Part shown: one piece after another, positions 54,785 through 64,000 of the stretch
Position numbering within the stretch: the stretch's first letter is position 1
Layout of the letters: every line of letters begins with the position of its first letter
Assembly (NCBI GenBank): GCA_964020155.1
Contig: OZ026546.1
Span: forward strand, 2,388,900-2,452,899
DNA: 64,000 nt
DNA from: Chondrilla cf. caribensis
Lineage: Eukaryota > Porifera > Demospongiae > Chondrillida > Chondrillidae
Reading direction: 5' to 3'
Position numbers and translations under genes: made by a program
Notes under the pieces: generated by a model
What the model was told of the DNA's origin: nothing
The model's database searches: none
Seen by the model: only the letters and a program-made list of their open reading frames with translations

Positions 54785-57089
54785 AATGAGACTCAGTTTT
54801 GTGGACATTCTTTATAGAGGAATAAAAGGCTACATAAAAGTCCTAAACTAATCCTGTAAAAGTGATGTGAGACGTTCTGAATACATGTCTTATATGTAAT
54901 TCAATGATTGATTATTATGTTGATTGTGCTGATTCGTGAGCTCCAGCTAGGTTTATGTTCATACATTGTTAAAATATAATTATTATACTTGGATAATTGC
55001 AGATATTCAGAGATATATAATGTACTATGTGCAGTACTCCCTAGGCCTTTTATATTATAATGAGTTATATCTGATCATAATATTGTGTATACGTATATAC
55101 AATATATGATATGGAGTATTTATTTGGTGATTTAGGCAATAAATATTATAATCATTATACTAACCAATAGAATAATGTTATTAATATATTCTACATGCAC
55201 AATGTCATATTATTATGTAAATCATACAAAATGAAGCTATTCCTTCGCTACACATTGTCCTTTAGCATAATAAAGTTAGCATTGTTACAGATATAGTTCA
55301 TATTCCTAGTTAAGATGCACCTCATCTGTCAAGTTAGTTTTGGACTTTTGTGAGGGCCGGGTGAATGTCAGGAAGGGGAGGAGGTTCCCAACTATTGCTA
55401 GGAGAACTGGTTGATAAAGGTGATAGTGGACCCCTGATTGATGATACTGGAGCTGGAGAAATGGAATCTACAACAAGTGATGATGATACTGGACCCGGTG
55501 TGGCAAAATCTACAACAGATGATGACGATACACTAACATCGATGGCAAAGGGATCAGAAGAGTCTGGAATTAATGGAACAACTGGAGAGCTAGAGTTTAT
55601 AGAAGGAGATCCGAACAGATTAATTTGGATGAATTTGAATTTGAGCAGTGTCCTTGCCGAAGCGGCAAACTAGTTGAGCACGATCTCCCAGACTTAACGC
55701 ATGAGCGACTCTTGCAATGACTGTTGCTGTTACACCAGGTCCTGCAACAGTTTTTCAGCATGATCCTGACTCGAGCGGCTGAATCAATGCGCCATCTTGG
55801 CTGGATTTAGTCTGAAGTGACTACATGTCCTACATGTTCATTGCATAATATTGCATAATAATGTGGAGTAAAGATACAAAAAATCTATAGCGCAAATAAA
55901 ATGTAAATCTGTCTGGGAATTATTTAATGAATCTAAAACTGCACTTGCAAACAGTATTAATAAGGCTGAATGGGAATCATACACTTGTAGTCTGTACAAA
56001 ATCAGGTAGCTAGTATTTCATTCTGTAGGCTCCTCAGAATCCCAAGATTAAGCATTAAAAGGGTGTGTTATATTCTGTGCACTGTGATCACATTGAAATG
56101 GAGAAATAAGAGATGGCAAGCCTGGAGGATAAGATTCTCGAGGACGATCGAAGGGAGAATTATGTGTTGGATTCCGATTCTGGTGAAGATTACCACACAC
56201 ATACACACACAAACTATTTTCTTATCTGCAATATACTTCGGGGGTGTAGGAATAGGTCAGCTATAGAGTTGTCCAAAGGTATATACTGTACATATTTGGA
56301 TTTATATACCAGGGCTATACCATATCTAATGTTGTATATACATATTATAATATACCCTTTATTTAGTACCTCATTTATTATACATAGTTTTAAGTTTGTA
56401 GGCATGACTATTATGAGAATATGCCTTCAAACCCCCCAAGTGATATACAGAAATATCTTTTTATATCTATCCAATGTAGTCAGACCTTTGTAAGGGTCTG
56501 GTTCTGCAAGACTACATAGGACACAGTAACTGGTATGATACACCCACTATGCAGACATTTTCTTGTATTTCATCCATGCACTACTAGCTATATTAAGGTG
56601 ACACTACATGTACACATTGTCAAGTGCTACTTCACGGAGAGACAACAAATGACAAACTATTTTCAATTTCAATATAAGTTGTAAATTTTAAGCTGCAGTC
56701 GACTAATGGAACGCAAGTCTCAAAGAATGTAACTATGAGTCAGGTGGCCACTTATACTGTGGAAGCTTAATCCAATAACATTACAATTTACTTTGGGTTC
56801 CACTTTCAGCTTAAGATTTATGACATAATAAATTTAATATATATAATGCATAATAATGTAATAGATCTAGAGCGAGTATAACACTTCATGCATGTCATAT
56901 GTATATAACATACTATATATAACATAATAGTCTGGACGGTACTGAGAAACAGAGGGTATAGTCCGTGCTATAAATCGAAATATCTACCAACTGGCACACA
57001 ACGATCAATTCCTCATTTAACAACTGACAACATGTACAATTTGCTTTTTCCCTCATTCATTGAGCAAAACTTCACTAAACTATCCAAAT
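54785..57089. other. Downstream spacer with two uncertain frames
   Basis: A 102-codon acidic frame at 55365-55673 (+) has repeating DDTG and STTxDDDT phrases and no recognised domain; an overlapping frame continues FEQCPCRSGKL. At 56113 (+) a start ATG opens MASLEDKILEDDRRENY, reminiscent of the N-terminus of phosducin-like proteins, but it runs into a CA repeat with no clear donor or downstream exons. Neither is supported enough to call a gene. Confidence 0.35.
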
Positions 57090-57425
57090 ATATGATTTGA
57101 TTTGATTTGAAATCTTATTTAATGTGGGAAGCCTTTAGCCTTGAAAGCTACTCTTCAAGGTACCCACAAATATTCAAATCAATACAACAACTGGACACAT
57201 ACACACAGAGATTATAGACAATGTCCAATTAAATACATAGTTTAGTGGCCTTGGTCTTCTCTTTGCATCTTCCCTTCCCATGTGTTGGTAGGGGGGTGCA
57301 GGGAAAAAAAACCCTCATAAATTATCGCAGTGCCAGGAATGGAACCAGGGACCCTTCATTTGATATAGCTTCATCCTCCTCATCAGCCACCAGCACCCCC
57401 CTAAATATATATCTCTCCTATATAT
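57090..57425 (-). mobile_element. SINE with tRNA-like head and TCAAA tail
   Basis: On the minus strand, TGGTGGCTGATGAGGAGG and CCTGGTTCCATTCCTGGCA (B-box-like) lead, and the 3' part AGGCTAAAGGCTTCCCACATT followed by (TCAAA)n ends the element. The 3' part recurs at about 7590-7665 and 39185-39260 with other simple tails, supporting a shared retroposon 3' end. Confidence 0.6.
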
Positions 57426-57718
57426 GAAACATTTTGACTGGTATAATGCAGCAACTGCATGATATATAATTATATATAAATTAATGCTGTCAATTTCATT
57501 TATATAGTCCTGTAATTATATATATACTCATATCATGCAGCTCACAAGGAAATCATCATCAGCATCATGCAGGTTATTGTACTATTATATTAACGAGAGC
57601 TTTACAAATCATGTATAAATAAATGTCTTATAGTCTGTACATCATAATATTATTACAGAGAAAAGTCAACTAGCTACATGTCCCTAAATTACATAGTCGA
57701 ACAGAAGTTTAAGGCACC

Positions 57719-57936
57719 TTAAGACACAGTCTGATAAGCAGGAGAAGGCTCCATTTTGACATCATCAGTCATTTCAGAATAATAATAGTCATCTTTAGTA
57801 GTACACACTGAAGACACAGTCTGATAAGCAGGAAGAGACTGCATTTTAATATTATCATTGTGTTTTTCCGGATCTTCACGAACAACATCTCCTTCTCCAC
57901 CTTTCTCTTTTTCTTTCTTTTTGAGACAAGGACAGG
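57719..57936 (-). CDS. Receptor cytoplasmic tail exon, orphan (gene F)
   Basis: 218-nt terminal exon, same length and phase as 22536-22753 (GTTATAG| acceptor, TAA end). Encodes CPCLKKKEKEKGGEG, VVREDPEKH, KMQSLPAYQTVS, DDYYYSEM and a terminal KMEPSPAYQTVS. The first tyrosine of the paralogue (IYEDP) is Arg here (VREDP). No matching TM exon was found upstream before the LINE and degraded FN3 relic, so it is either an orphan or belongs to a gene with a distant TM exon. Open frame and conserved motifs suggest recent or ongoing constraint. Confidence 0.65.
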
Positions 57937-58026
57937 CTATAACCAAACAACACATAAAATCTATGTACTTACACGACATTGTGGATTTATCACAATTACA
58001 AGCTAATTGTTAAAATCACTATCAAT

Positions 58027-58581
58027 TAGTGCTGGGCGATACTATTGATACCATCAATAGTATCGATATACAGAGGGTAACTATTGGCAGTATCGCCTAT
58101 ATAATGTAATACAGTGCACAAAAATATTTTTAGGAATGTATAAACAGTACACACTGTGTAGGCAAAATGGCTGCCAGCAAGGAACTTCGTAAATATAATC
58201 TGTTGCCTCTACCTGGTGCTACCAGCAAAGTATGGAAATGTTATATATACGTATATAGTAAGGATGGAAAGCTTATCGGCCGCGTGGTAAGCGCTGAAAA
58301 GTAGCACATACTGTTCTGCAAGGCAGTCCCCCGTCGATTAATGCTGTAGCTTGTTGTTGTGTTACAGGTCATGTGTGCTTTGTGTTTTAAATAGCTGCTT
58401 AACTTGCTTTTAGCTGTTTCTTTTTGCTTATGCTATTAGTATAACTTGCAGTGTAATGTCAATTCAATGTAAGTGTCACTTTGATTCCCAATAATTTAAA
58501 TTCCACCAATACTTCAGGTATATTGTGATACTCTCCTAAGGTATTATGATATGCAGAAAAAGTCATTAGCGCCCAGCACTA
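58027..58581 (+). mobile_element. hAT element remnant with BED-type start
   Basis: 555 bp; ends TAGTGCTGGGCGATAC and (reversed) TAGTGCTGGGCGCTAA, with an 8-bp target duplication CTATCAAT / CTATTAAT, one mismatch. The duplicate locus near 22840 is uninterrupted. Inside, ATGGCTGCC at 58168 opens MAASKELRKYNLLPLPG and SKVWK, as at the start of BED zinc-finger hAT transposases; the rest of the transposase is absent. Confidence 0.75.
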
Positions 58582-59562
58582 CTATTAATATGTATCACAT
58601 ACACTTATTATGTTTGAATTTACGTATGTTCGAATGATTTGGCACATTCCCACTATTTCTAGATGTAACAATTAAGTCACTGACAGGTAATTTGATCAAC
58701 AAGTGACCAGTTCACAGATCATTCATTGACGGATTAACAGTTAAGGGATATTGTGTTACTTCCACCCAATATTCCATTATCACTAACAGTTAATAATTAC
58801 AGGTAACCGACACAAATTTACCTTTCTTATGATCTGTACAGTAACGACATTTTATATATTTGAAAGTGAAGAACAATACAATCATCAAATAGCATCAATT
58901 CCCATTTTACCTTTTACATAAAATAAGCCTTAATTGCATGCGATCAAAAGTACACATTACCAAGAATATAATAAAGCATTTTTATTTCAAATCACCAAGG
59001 TATTGTGTACATGTAATATTGTAAACATATGTGGCAGTCATGGGTAGAAACAAACGTTACGTTACGCCTTTACCATGCCGGGCCATGTAGGTCATTGGAA
59101 GACGTCATTTCTTAGCATCAACAATATCGACAGGCTAACTTTATCACTGGGCGAGCTAGAAGTGCTCCTAGGTTGCCTCAGTCCTTGTGAACTAGTTCGT
59201 ACAAATTACTAACCCATCCCAAAAAGTAGTGCGTGCGTAAATCGTTGTCACAGGATTCTCAGCGACCTGAAACCAGTACAAATCTCTACAGATTTGTGTT
59301 TTAACTTGTGTTGCGGCAAGGTAGGAGTTGTGTGAGCACGTACACATTCACATGTACACGCATTCCTGTGCATTGCGTACAGAAACACCATCATATTTGA
59401 ACCTCCGTAATAACACACCCTATTGACGAAAAATGCTCTCACTTGCTGAAAATCCAGAGGATACCCTTAGGCTAAGGAGATGGCGTTCCCTCTTTGTATG
59501 GCCACTGAGAGTCTCTGGAAGAGGTACTCTGTGGACCTGAACTCCCCAGTGGTTTGGAAGAT
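58582..59562. other. Spacer
   Basis: No exon recognised. GC content rises near 59050-59450 but no frame with a domain was found. Confidence 0.4.
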
Positions 59563-60660
59563 TCAATGGCCCAGATCTTTGACGAATCTCAAGGTCTCCG
59601 GTCCCATGGCTCCTGTAGTCTCCACAGCTACTGGTTGGAACAAATAGCGGGACCCCAGAGAGCTGTACTTGGCCTGTTTTTCACATTCAGCTCTCTCCCC
59701 AGATCGTCCAGTGGCAGTGTCTATATAGGAGGTACTAAGGGGGTGTCTACATGTAACATCCCACATTTAGGGCTTCCCTGTTTTCCATGGTATAAGGGTC
59801 GCTCCATCTGGGTGTTTTCCGTCGTCCCTAGTCATTCCAGTAGGTTCCAGCCGTGATGGGATGTTGGCCGATGTCATGGCTCTATGTATGATGTTGTTTA
59901 ATTCTGCATGGCGGTGGTGGCGTCCTCTACTGTGTCGGCAGCTAAGGCCATGTAATCCCCTGTGATTTACCTCTGTTCCACAGTTGCAACATTCATGGGG
60001 TTCACAGAGGTCTAGACCCAGTCTCAGGCCTACTGCAATGCAGATCGTCTCATCCTCCAAGTCCAAGGGGACAGGAAGTGCGTTGAGCCATACCCCTGAC
60101 TCTGGGTTGGTTGTGGACAGTAGACGGGCACGGGAGAGACTGTCAGATGCTTTCTTGAGGAGTGATTCCATGCTGACAGCTATTCTTTGTGCATCCCATA
60201 ATCTCTGTTGGTAGGAGAGCGGTGTAGGAGGTGGTGTAATTCCATGTCCTTCGCGCCAGAGGATCATGGCGGCCTCGATCTCAGGCCACGGCTGGCTGGC
60301 AATATCGATGTTGGTGTGGAGGATCAAAGAAACTATGCCTGAACAGCCAGCTGCGGATGCCATGAAGGTGGAAGGTGCAAGCTGTGCTGCTCTCCTAATT
60401 CCTAATCCTCCAGATCGTACCGGGAGGGAAGCCTGTAGCCACGCTGGACTGTCGGCATCCATGTTGTTGTTGGTGATGGTGTTTAGTATCAGGCTGTCGT
60501 AATCCTCTAAGAGGGTGGAAAGAAAACAAGGGCTAGTGCGAAGGAGGTATAGTAACTTAGGAATAGCCATTGCATTTTTGAGTAGAATTAAAGCATCTTG
60601 GCTGCAGAGGTACTTTAGTCTGTTTCCCATTACTTTAAGTTGTTCTATCTTCTCTGACAT
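59563..60660 (-). pseudogene. LINE C-terminal region and endonuclease
   Basis: 297 open codons from the connection domain (PKLLYLLRTSPC, SGGLGIRRAAQLAP) through the zinc-finger-like CCNC...HGLSC and the DGKHPDGAT start of the endonuclease, stop, then the continuation with SLGSRYLFQPVAVETTG. Only one disruption, so it may be relatively young. Confidence 0.8.
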
Positions 60661-60753
60661 GGCCTGATCCAGGGATTCTATGTGTCCTAAGGAGGATCCA
60701 AGGAGTGTGGCTCCTTCTGGTGGTGTTAGTTGGATATCAGGTACTCTGGCCTT

Positions 60754-61440
60754 CTACATTGTGGAAGTGGCTGATGATTTGCAGATGACTTCTGATTTAC
60801 TCTTGTTCGGGTGTAGTCCATCTTCCTCAGCTTGCTTTTCAATATCATGGAGGTCCTGGAGAACATCAGCAGATTGTCCACCCAAGGTTCCATCGTCCAA
60901 GTAGAAAAGGCTACAACTCAAATTGGTATATAGTGCGTGGACGGTTAGACAGAACAACGGGGCCGAGAGGGTCTCCCTGCTGCACACCCTCAGCTGAGTC
61001 CAGCACTTTTTCCCCCCAGAACAGTGAGGTTGTTGAGCAATAGGCTGAGGCTACAAATGGCAGAATGATAGGAGCTAAATCTTCCACAGCTTTGAGCATC
61101 TTATCCCTTCGGATGCAGTTGAAGGCATTTTTGAAATCAAGTTTGAGCATCACCTGGTCATCCACCATACCCTGGAGAAAGAGACGCGCTGCGTGGACGG
61201 CTGCCTCGGCCCCATTTTTTGTACCATAGCCAAGCTGATGAGGAGCTAAGATTGTACCCATATCCTCCATGACATGATGGCCAATGCATTTTGGAGCAAG
61301 TCGTCGAATGGTACAGCCCACAGCAATTGGTCTCACCCCACCATCTTTTTTATTCAATGCTACCAAGGTGGTTCCGAAAAAAAAAGGGCGTATCAATTCT
61401 GGGACTCGACCTTCTAGAATGAGATTGACCAGTGATGTAA
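60754..61440 (-). pseudogene. LINE reverse transcriptase, frameshifted
   Basis: RT palm with KLDFKNAFNCIRRDKM (motif A), GVQQGDPLGP (motif B) in one frame, then SLFYLDDGTLGGQ (motif C) one frame over after a break near 60960. Upstream part up to about 61440 stays in frame before the tract of T/A. Confidence 0.85.
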
Positions 61441-61466
61441 GTGATGATAGTATAAATATATATAAA

Positions 61467-61467
<1 letters not shown>

Positions 61468-61502
<35 letters not shown>
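61468..61502. repeat. (TA)n microsatellite at the LINE 5' break
   Basis: Uninterrupted TA dinucleotides next to the truncation point of the LINE; other TA tracts are at 6797-6819 and 23033-23058. Confidence 0.9.
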
Positions 61503-61507
<5 letters not shown>

Positions 61508-62102
61508 AATATATTTTCAGTACCACAGGAATAGTGGTGATAATTTATTAGTGGACTTTTTGACAGAATGACCATAGATATCGAAGTGGGGGCTTCCGAG
61601 GGCATGTGTCCCCACTCAAAAATTAACATACGGATTACCCCAGATTGTAAGCAATCTCATAGGCATCATAGAATATCCCAGTATTTCATAACTCAACAGT
61701 TTGGTGGAGCTGTGGTTGCTGTTTTGTTCTACTAAATTGCCATGCCCTGTTGATGGTGATACTTCATAGGATTTCAGGTGATCCTGCTGTGGGAAAATGC
61801 CCTGTGTGACTGAAGGCTGAGAAAAGTTATCTGAAGAATCACGTTCTCATCCGCATCAACGGGTGAAGAATGCCTGCTTGTTCTTAAACAACGATGAGCA
61901 AAAAGGATCAATACCAGAGAACAGTTGTAGGCTCTGCAGGTACTGAGATTTCGCATCAGGCACGAGGTTAAAATTTTGCCGCAAACGGACATTTTTGCAC
62001 TGACACCATTGAAGAAATCACAGGTGTGCACCAAAATGGCCAATTTCTGGTTTTTGGGTCTTGCGAAGCCGGCAAATGCACATGCTCTATGGCACTCTAC
62101 GA
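61503..62102. other. Spacer with unrecognised minus-strand frame
   Basis: A 125-codon minus-strand frame (61774-62151) is open but shows no domain; its N-terminal part overlaps the FN3 relic. I treat it as non-coding. Confidence 0.35.
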
Positions 62103-62290
62103 TTAGATGGAGTCTACATGGCAAGGAATCTCCTGACAGTAGTACATGCATGGACTATTGATACAGTTCATAATATTCCCATAGTTTGGTGATAATTTAG
62201 GACAGTAGTTGACTGTAGTGAATGTGACAGGAATTTTAGTAGGTTGTTGCCGGGTAATATTAGCACTAGTGCAGCTGCCACCAATTAATA
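62103..62290 (-). pseudogene. Degenerate FN3 receptor exon
   Basis: Reads GGSCTSANITRQQPTKIPVTF, TVNYCPKLSPNYGNIMNC and SPCM, an FN3 exon whose core Trp is Arg (TRQQ for TWQQ) and whose C-terminal half is replaced by sequence shared with the relic at 27110-27275. Confidence 0.65.
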
Positions 62291-62508
62291 TGGACATTTC
62301 TTGGACATGAAGAAATGGCTAACAATGAGAAACACAAGGTGATATGTAATGGTTGCATCTCTTCTGGGTGGGCTACAGCAGAGATACAGATACAATACAT
62401 ACAACATTGTCAGTATCTGTTGTAGCCCACCCGGGAGGGATACAATCAATTTGCCATGATGCCAGTATTTAGTTTTGTGTCCATACAGCATTGCATGTTT
62501 CTATACTA

Positions 62509-62685
62509 CAGTGAATTCTCATTAATCTACTAGTACAAGTAATTTTCAAAAAACATGGTGGCTTAACGGGCTTGGCAGATTAACTGGATATTGTCAGTTC
62601 TTTTACATTATATTGGTAGAGGGAAATTGTGGTAGATTGAAAGGTTTGACGGATAAAGTGGTGGTGGATTAATGAGAATTCACTG
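62509..62685. mobile_element. pogo/Tigger-like MITE
   Basis: 177 bp; terminal inverted repeats CAGTGAATTCTCATTAATC at both ends, flanked by TA. The CAGT... start and TTAATCYRC pattern are typical of pogo-group MITEs. No coding content. Confidence 0.85.
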
Positions 62686-64000
62686 TACTCACTACTGCAG
62701 TTTTGATATTGTATTGTGATATATGTACAAAAGGGATTGTTGTGATTGAAGTGTGAACAAGCATTGCTAGGTTAATGATTCACTAGCTGGTGAGGACATC
62801 AAACATGACCTGGGGAATATCAAAGAAATGGGTTAACATGATGGCCTTTTTCATTGATCCACCCATCGATCTTCTACCACTGCACCATGATATACGTATA
62901 CATGTACATATTAGCTCTCAACCCTCATGGTCTACAGCTAACTGTTTATTTCTCATATCCTAACCTAGAGGGGGTATAGGAACACTTGTATCACATATGC
63001 TCAAACATACTACAGTAGTTATTTGCAGATATGACAGTAGAATATATAACCTCTGAATCGTTGGATTGCATTTTTTTATTCAAGTCTCCCATGGGGAGAT
63101 TTTGATCATTTTGTAAAGGAGAACAGCCAATGGACATATAAAATGGAAAAAAAACCCTGCATATCTGCTAATAAACTTGATACTTTAATGTTTAGTGTAC
63201 TAATAGGTCTTACTTGTGTATGGCAGGTGTACGCAAATTATTGTGTTACTATGGAGACAAAAATTAATACTAAAATTGCCAAAAGACAATGATTTAATTG
63301 GCTACATCTGGGTGTAAGTATGCATTTGAAAACACCAACTACAGTATATACCCAATATTACTGACCTCATTACCGATTGATGATTTATTATTATTTAATA
63401 TGTGGAATGATAGCAATAGGGGAGAGTACTCGATCATTATTAATTTGCTTCTAATTAAAGATTTAGTGTCCTTTTTAGCTTTTTTTTCTTTCTTATAATC
63501 CTCGTCTGCATTCATATAGCCAATGTACTTCTGATATCATTGGCAGGATACATATTTGTTGTACCCTGTCTTTGCTTGGTACATGGGGATATACTTGAGT
63601 GTATCTGCCATGTACCCAGCAAGGCAAATACACTTATATAACTTGTGTCCATGAGGTTATGTGGAAACAAAATCTAAGAATGGCAGAAAAAAAGGAAATT
63701 TCACCATACGTCGAGGCTGTATTTTGAACTTGTAACCTAACGTTTTGAGCACCCAAATCAATGAATGCTGCCCTAGACAAATAGCCACACTCTCAACCAG
63801 CAGAAAAAAAGTAGCCCTGGTGTCTATTTGAAAAAAAAAACCCCATAAACAAGGCTTTTTATCTGTGCTTTGCATACACTATGATACATTGTTTATGGTT
63901 ATGGTTTCATGCATAATAATCAAACCATGATATAAAATAATGTACAAACTTTCTTCATCTTTTTGCTTTGTTTCTGTTGCCAGACAACTATCTGTCTGAA
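62686..64000. other. Terminal stretch, no gene seen
   Basis: AT-rich sequence without recognised exons, repeats of note or RNA genes. Frames at 63298-63498 and 63657-63875 are without domain. Confidence 0.45.

Larger units (their letters stand above)
57480..58680. repeat. Duplicated tail-exon region (partner 22310-22930)
   Basis: Direct similarity on both sides of the tail exon, including CATGCAGCTCA, ATCATCATCA and TTCTAGATGTAACA. The hAT element at 58027-58581 interrupts this copy only. Confidence 0.8.
59563..61440 (-). mobile_element. 5'-truncated LINE with restriction-like endonuclease
   Basis: Minus-strand non-LTR retrotransposon beginning inside the RT fingers (LILEGRVPELIRPFFF) just next to a (TA)n tract. 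RT motifs: LKLDFKNAFNCI, EGVQQGDPLGP, and FYLDDGTLGG with catalytic DD, in two frames. The long frame 59767-60660 covers the thumb and a Cys/His cluster (CCNCGTEVNHRGLHGLSC) and enters the endonuclease at KHPDGATLIPW; a frame break then leads to WDVTCRHPLSTSY at 59563-59766. The PD...D arrangement after a CCHC-like finger is that of RLE-type LINEs. Not autonomous. Confidence 0.85.

Overview
The window is eukaryotic: coding information is split into short exons with GT-AG (and two GC-AG) introns, most of the DNA is AT-rich, and it is crowded with transposable elements and microsatellites. The gene content (Ig-like / fibronectin III / EGF cell-surface receptors with tyrosine-containing tails, AIG1/GIMAP-type GTPases, Merlin, Ty3-gypsy, pogo-like, hAT and LINE elements, tRNA-derived SINEs) suggests an early-branching marine invertebrate, most likely a demosponge. 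That assignment is inference; no species is claimed.

The main theme is a rapidly reshuffling cluster of receptor-like genes on both strands. Nearly all their exons are symmetric phase 1-1 modules: a 58-nt signal-peptide exon, Ig-like exons of about 99 codons, FN3 exons of 91-98 codons, an EGF exon, a transmembrane (TM) exon, and a tail exon ending in tyrosine motifs (YEDP, PAYQTV). One gene looks complete and compact (52.05-54.78 kb, +): signal peptide-Ig-FN3-EGF-TM-tail. A larger minus-strand gene may run from 37.7 to 22.5 kb (signal peptide, Ig, FN3, FN3, TM, two-motif tail). A second minus-strand gene starts at 3.36 kb and runs left. A small one lies at 46.1-44.6 kb and has a 1-nt frameshift. 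Orphan or broken exons lie at 5.95, 13.5-14.1, 21.0, 27.2, 40.5, 57.8 and 62.2 kb. Segmental duplications link these parts (1.9-3.9 with 36.0-38.2 kb; 5.5-6.1 inverted with 23.3-24.2 kb; 27.5-29.1 with 30.5-33.2 kb; 22.3-23.0 with 57.5-58.7 kb).

Between receptor modules, at 10.2-12.8 kb, lie two convergent AIG1/GIMAP-like intronless genes: one with an intact P-loop and a C-terminal prenylation-type CSIL, the other a pseudo-GTPase that lost the P-loop lysine.

Mobile DNA includes a decayed Ty3/gypsy element with LTRs (15.5-19.57 kb) and a gag remnant at 8.4 kb; an apparently intact Merlin element with ~110-bp terminal inverted repeats (46.44-48.38 kb); a pogo-like deletion derivative (31.99-33.03 kb); a hAT element with a BED-finger-like start (58.03-58.58 kb); a MULE-like element with 9-bp target duplication inside a receptor intron (53.10-53.69 kb); a 5'-truncated LINE with a C-terminal restriction-like endonuclease (59.56-61.44 kb); tRNA-derived SINEs (39.7, 40.1, 41.5, 57.3 kb); and several MITEs. 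Several insertions can be checked against empty sites in duplicated copies within the same window.

Taken together the window reads as a candidate innate-immune or allorecognition receptor cluster, comparable in architecture to invertebrate Ig-superfamily recognition loci. That functional reading is inference; exon boundaries, phases, duplications and element ends are read from the sequence.
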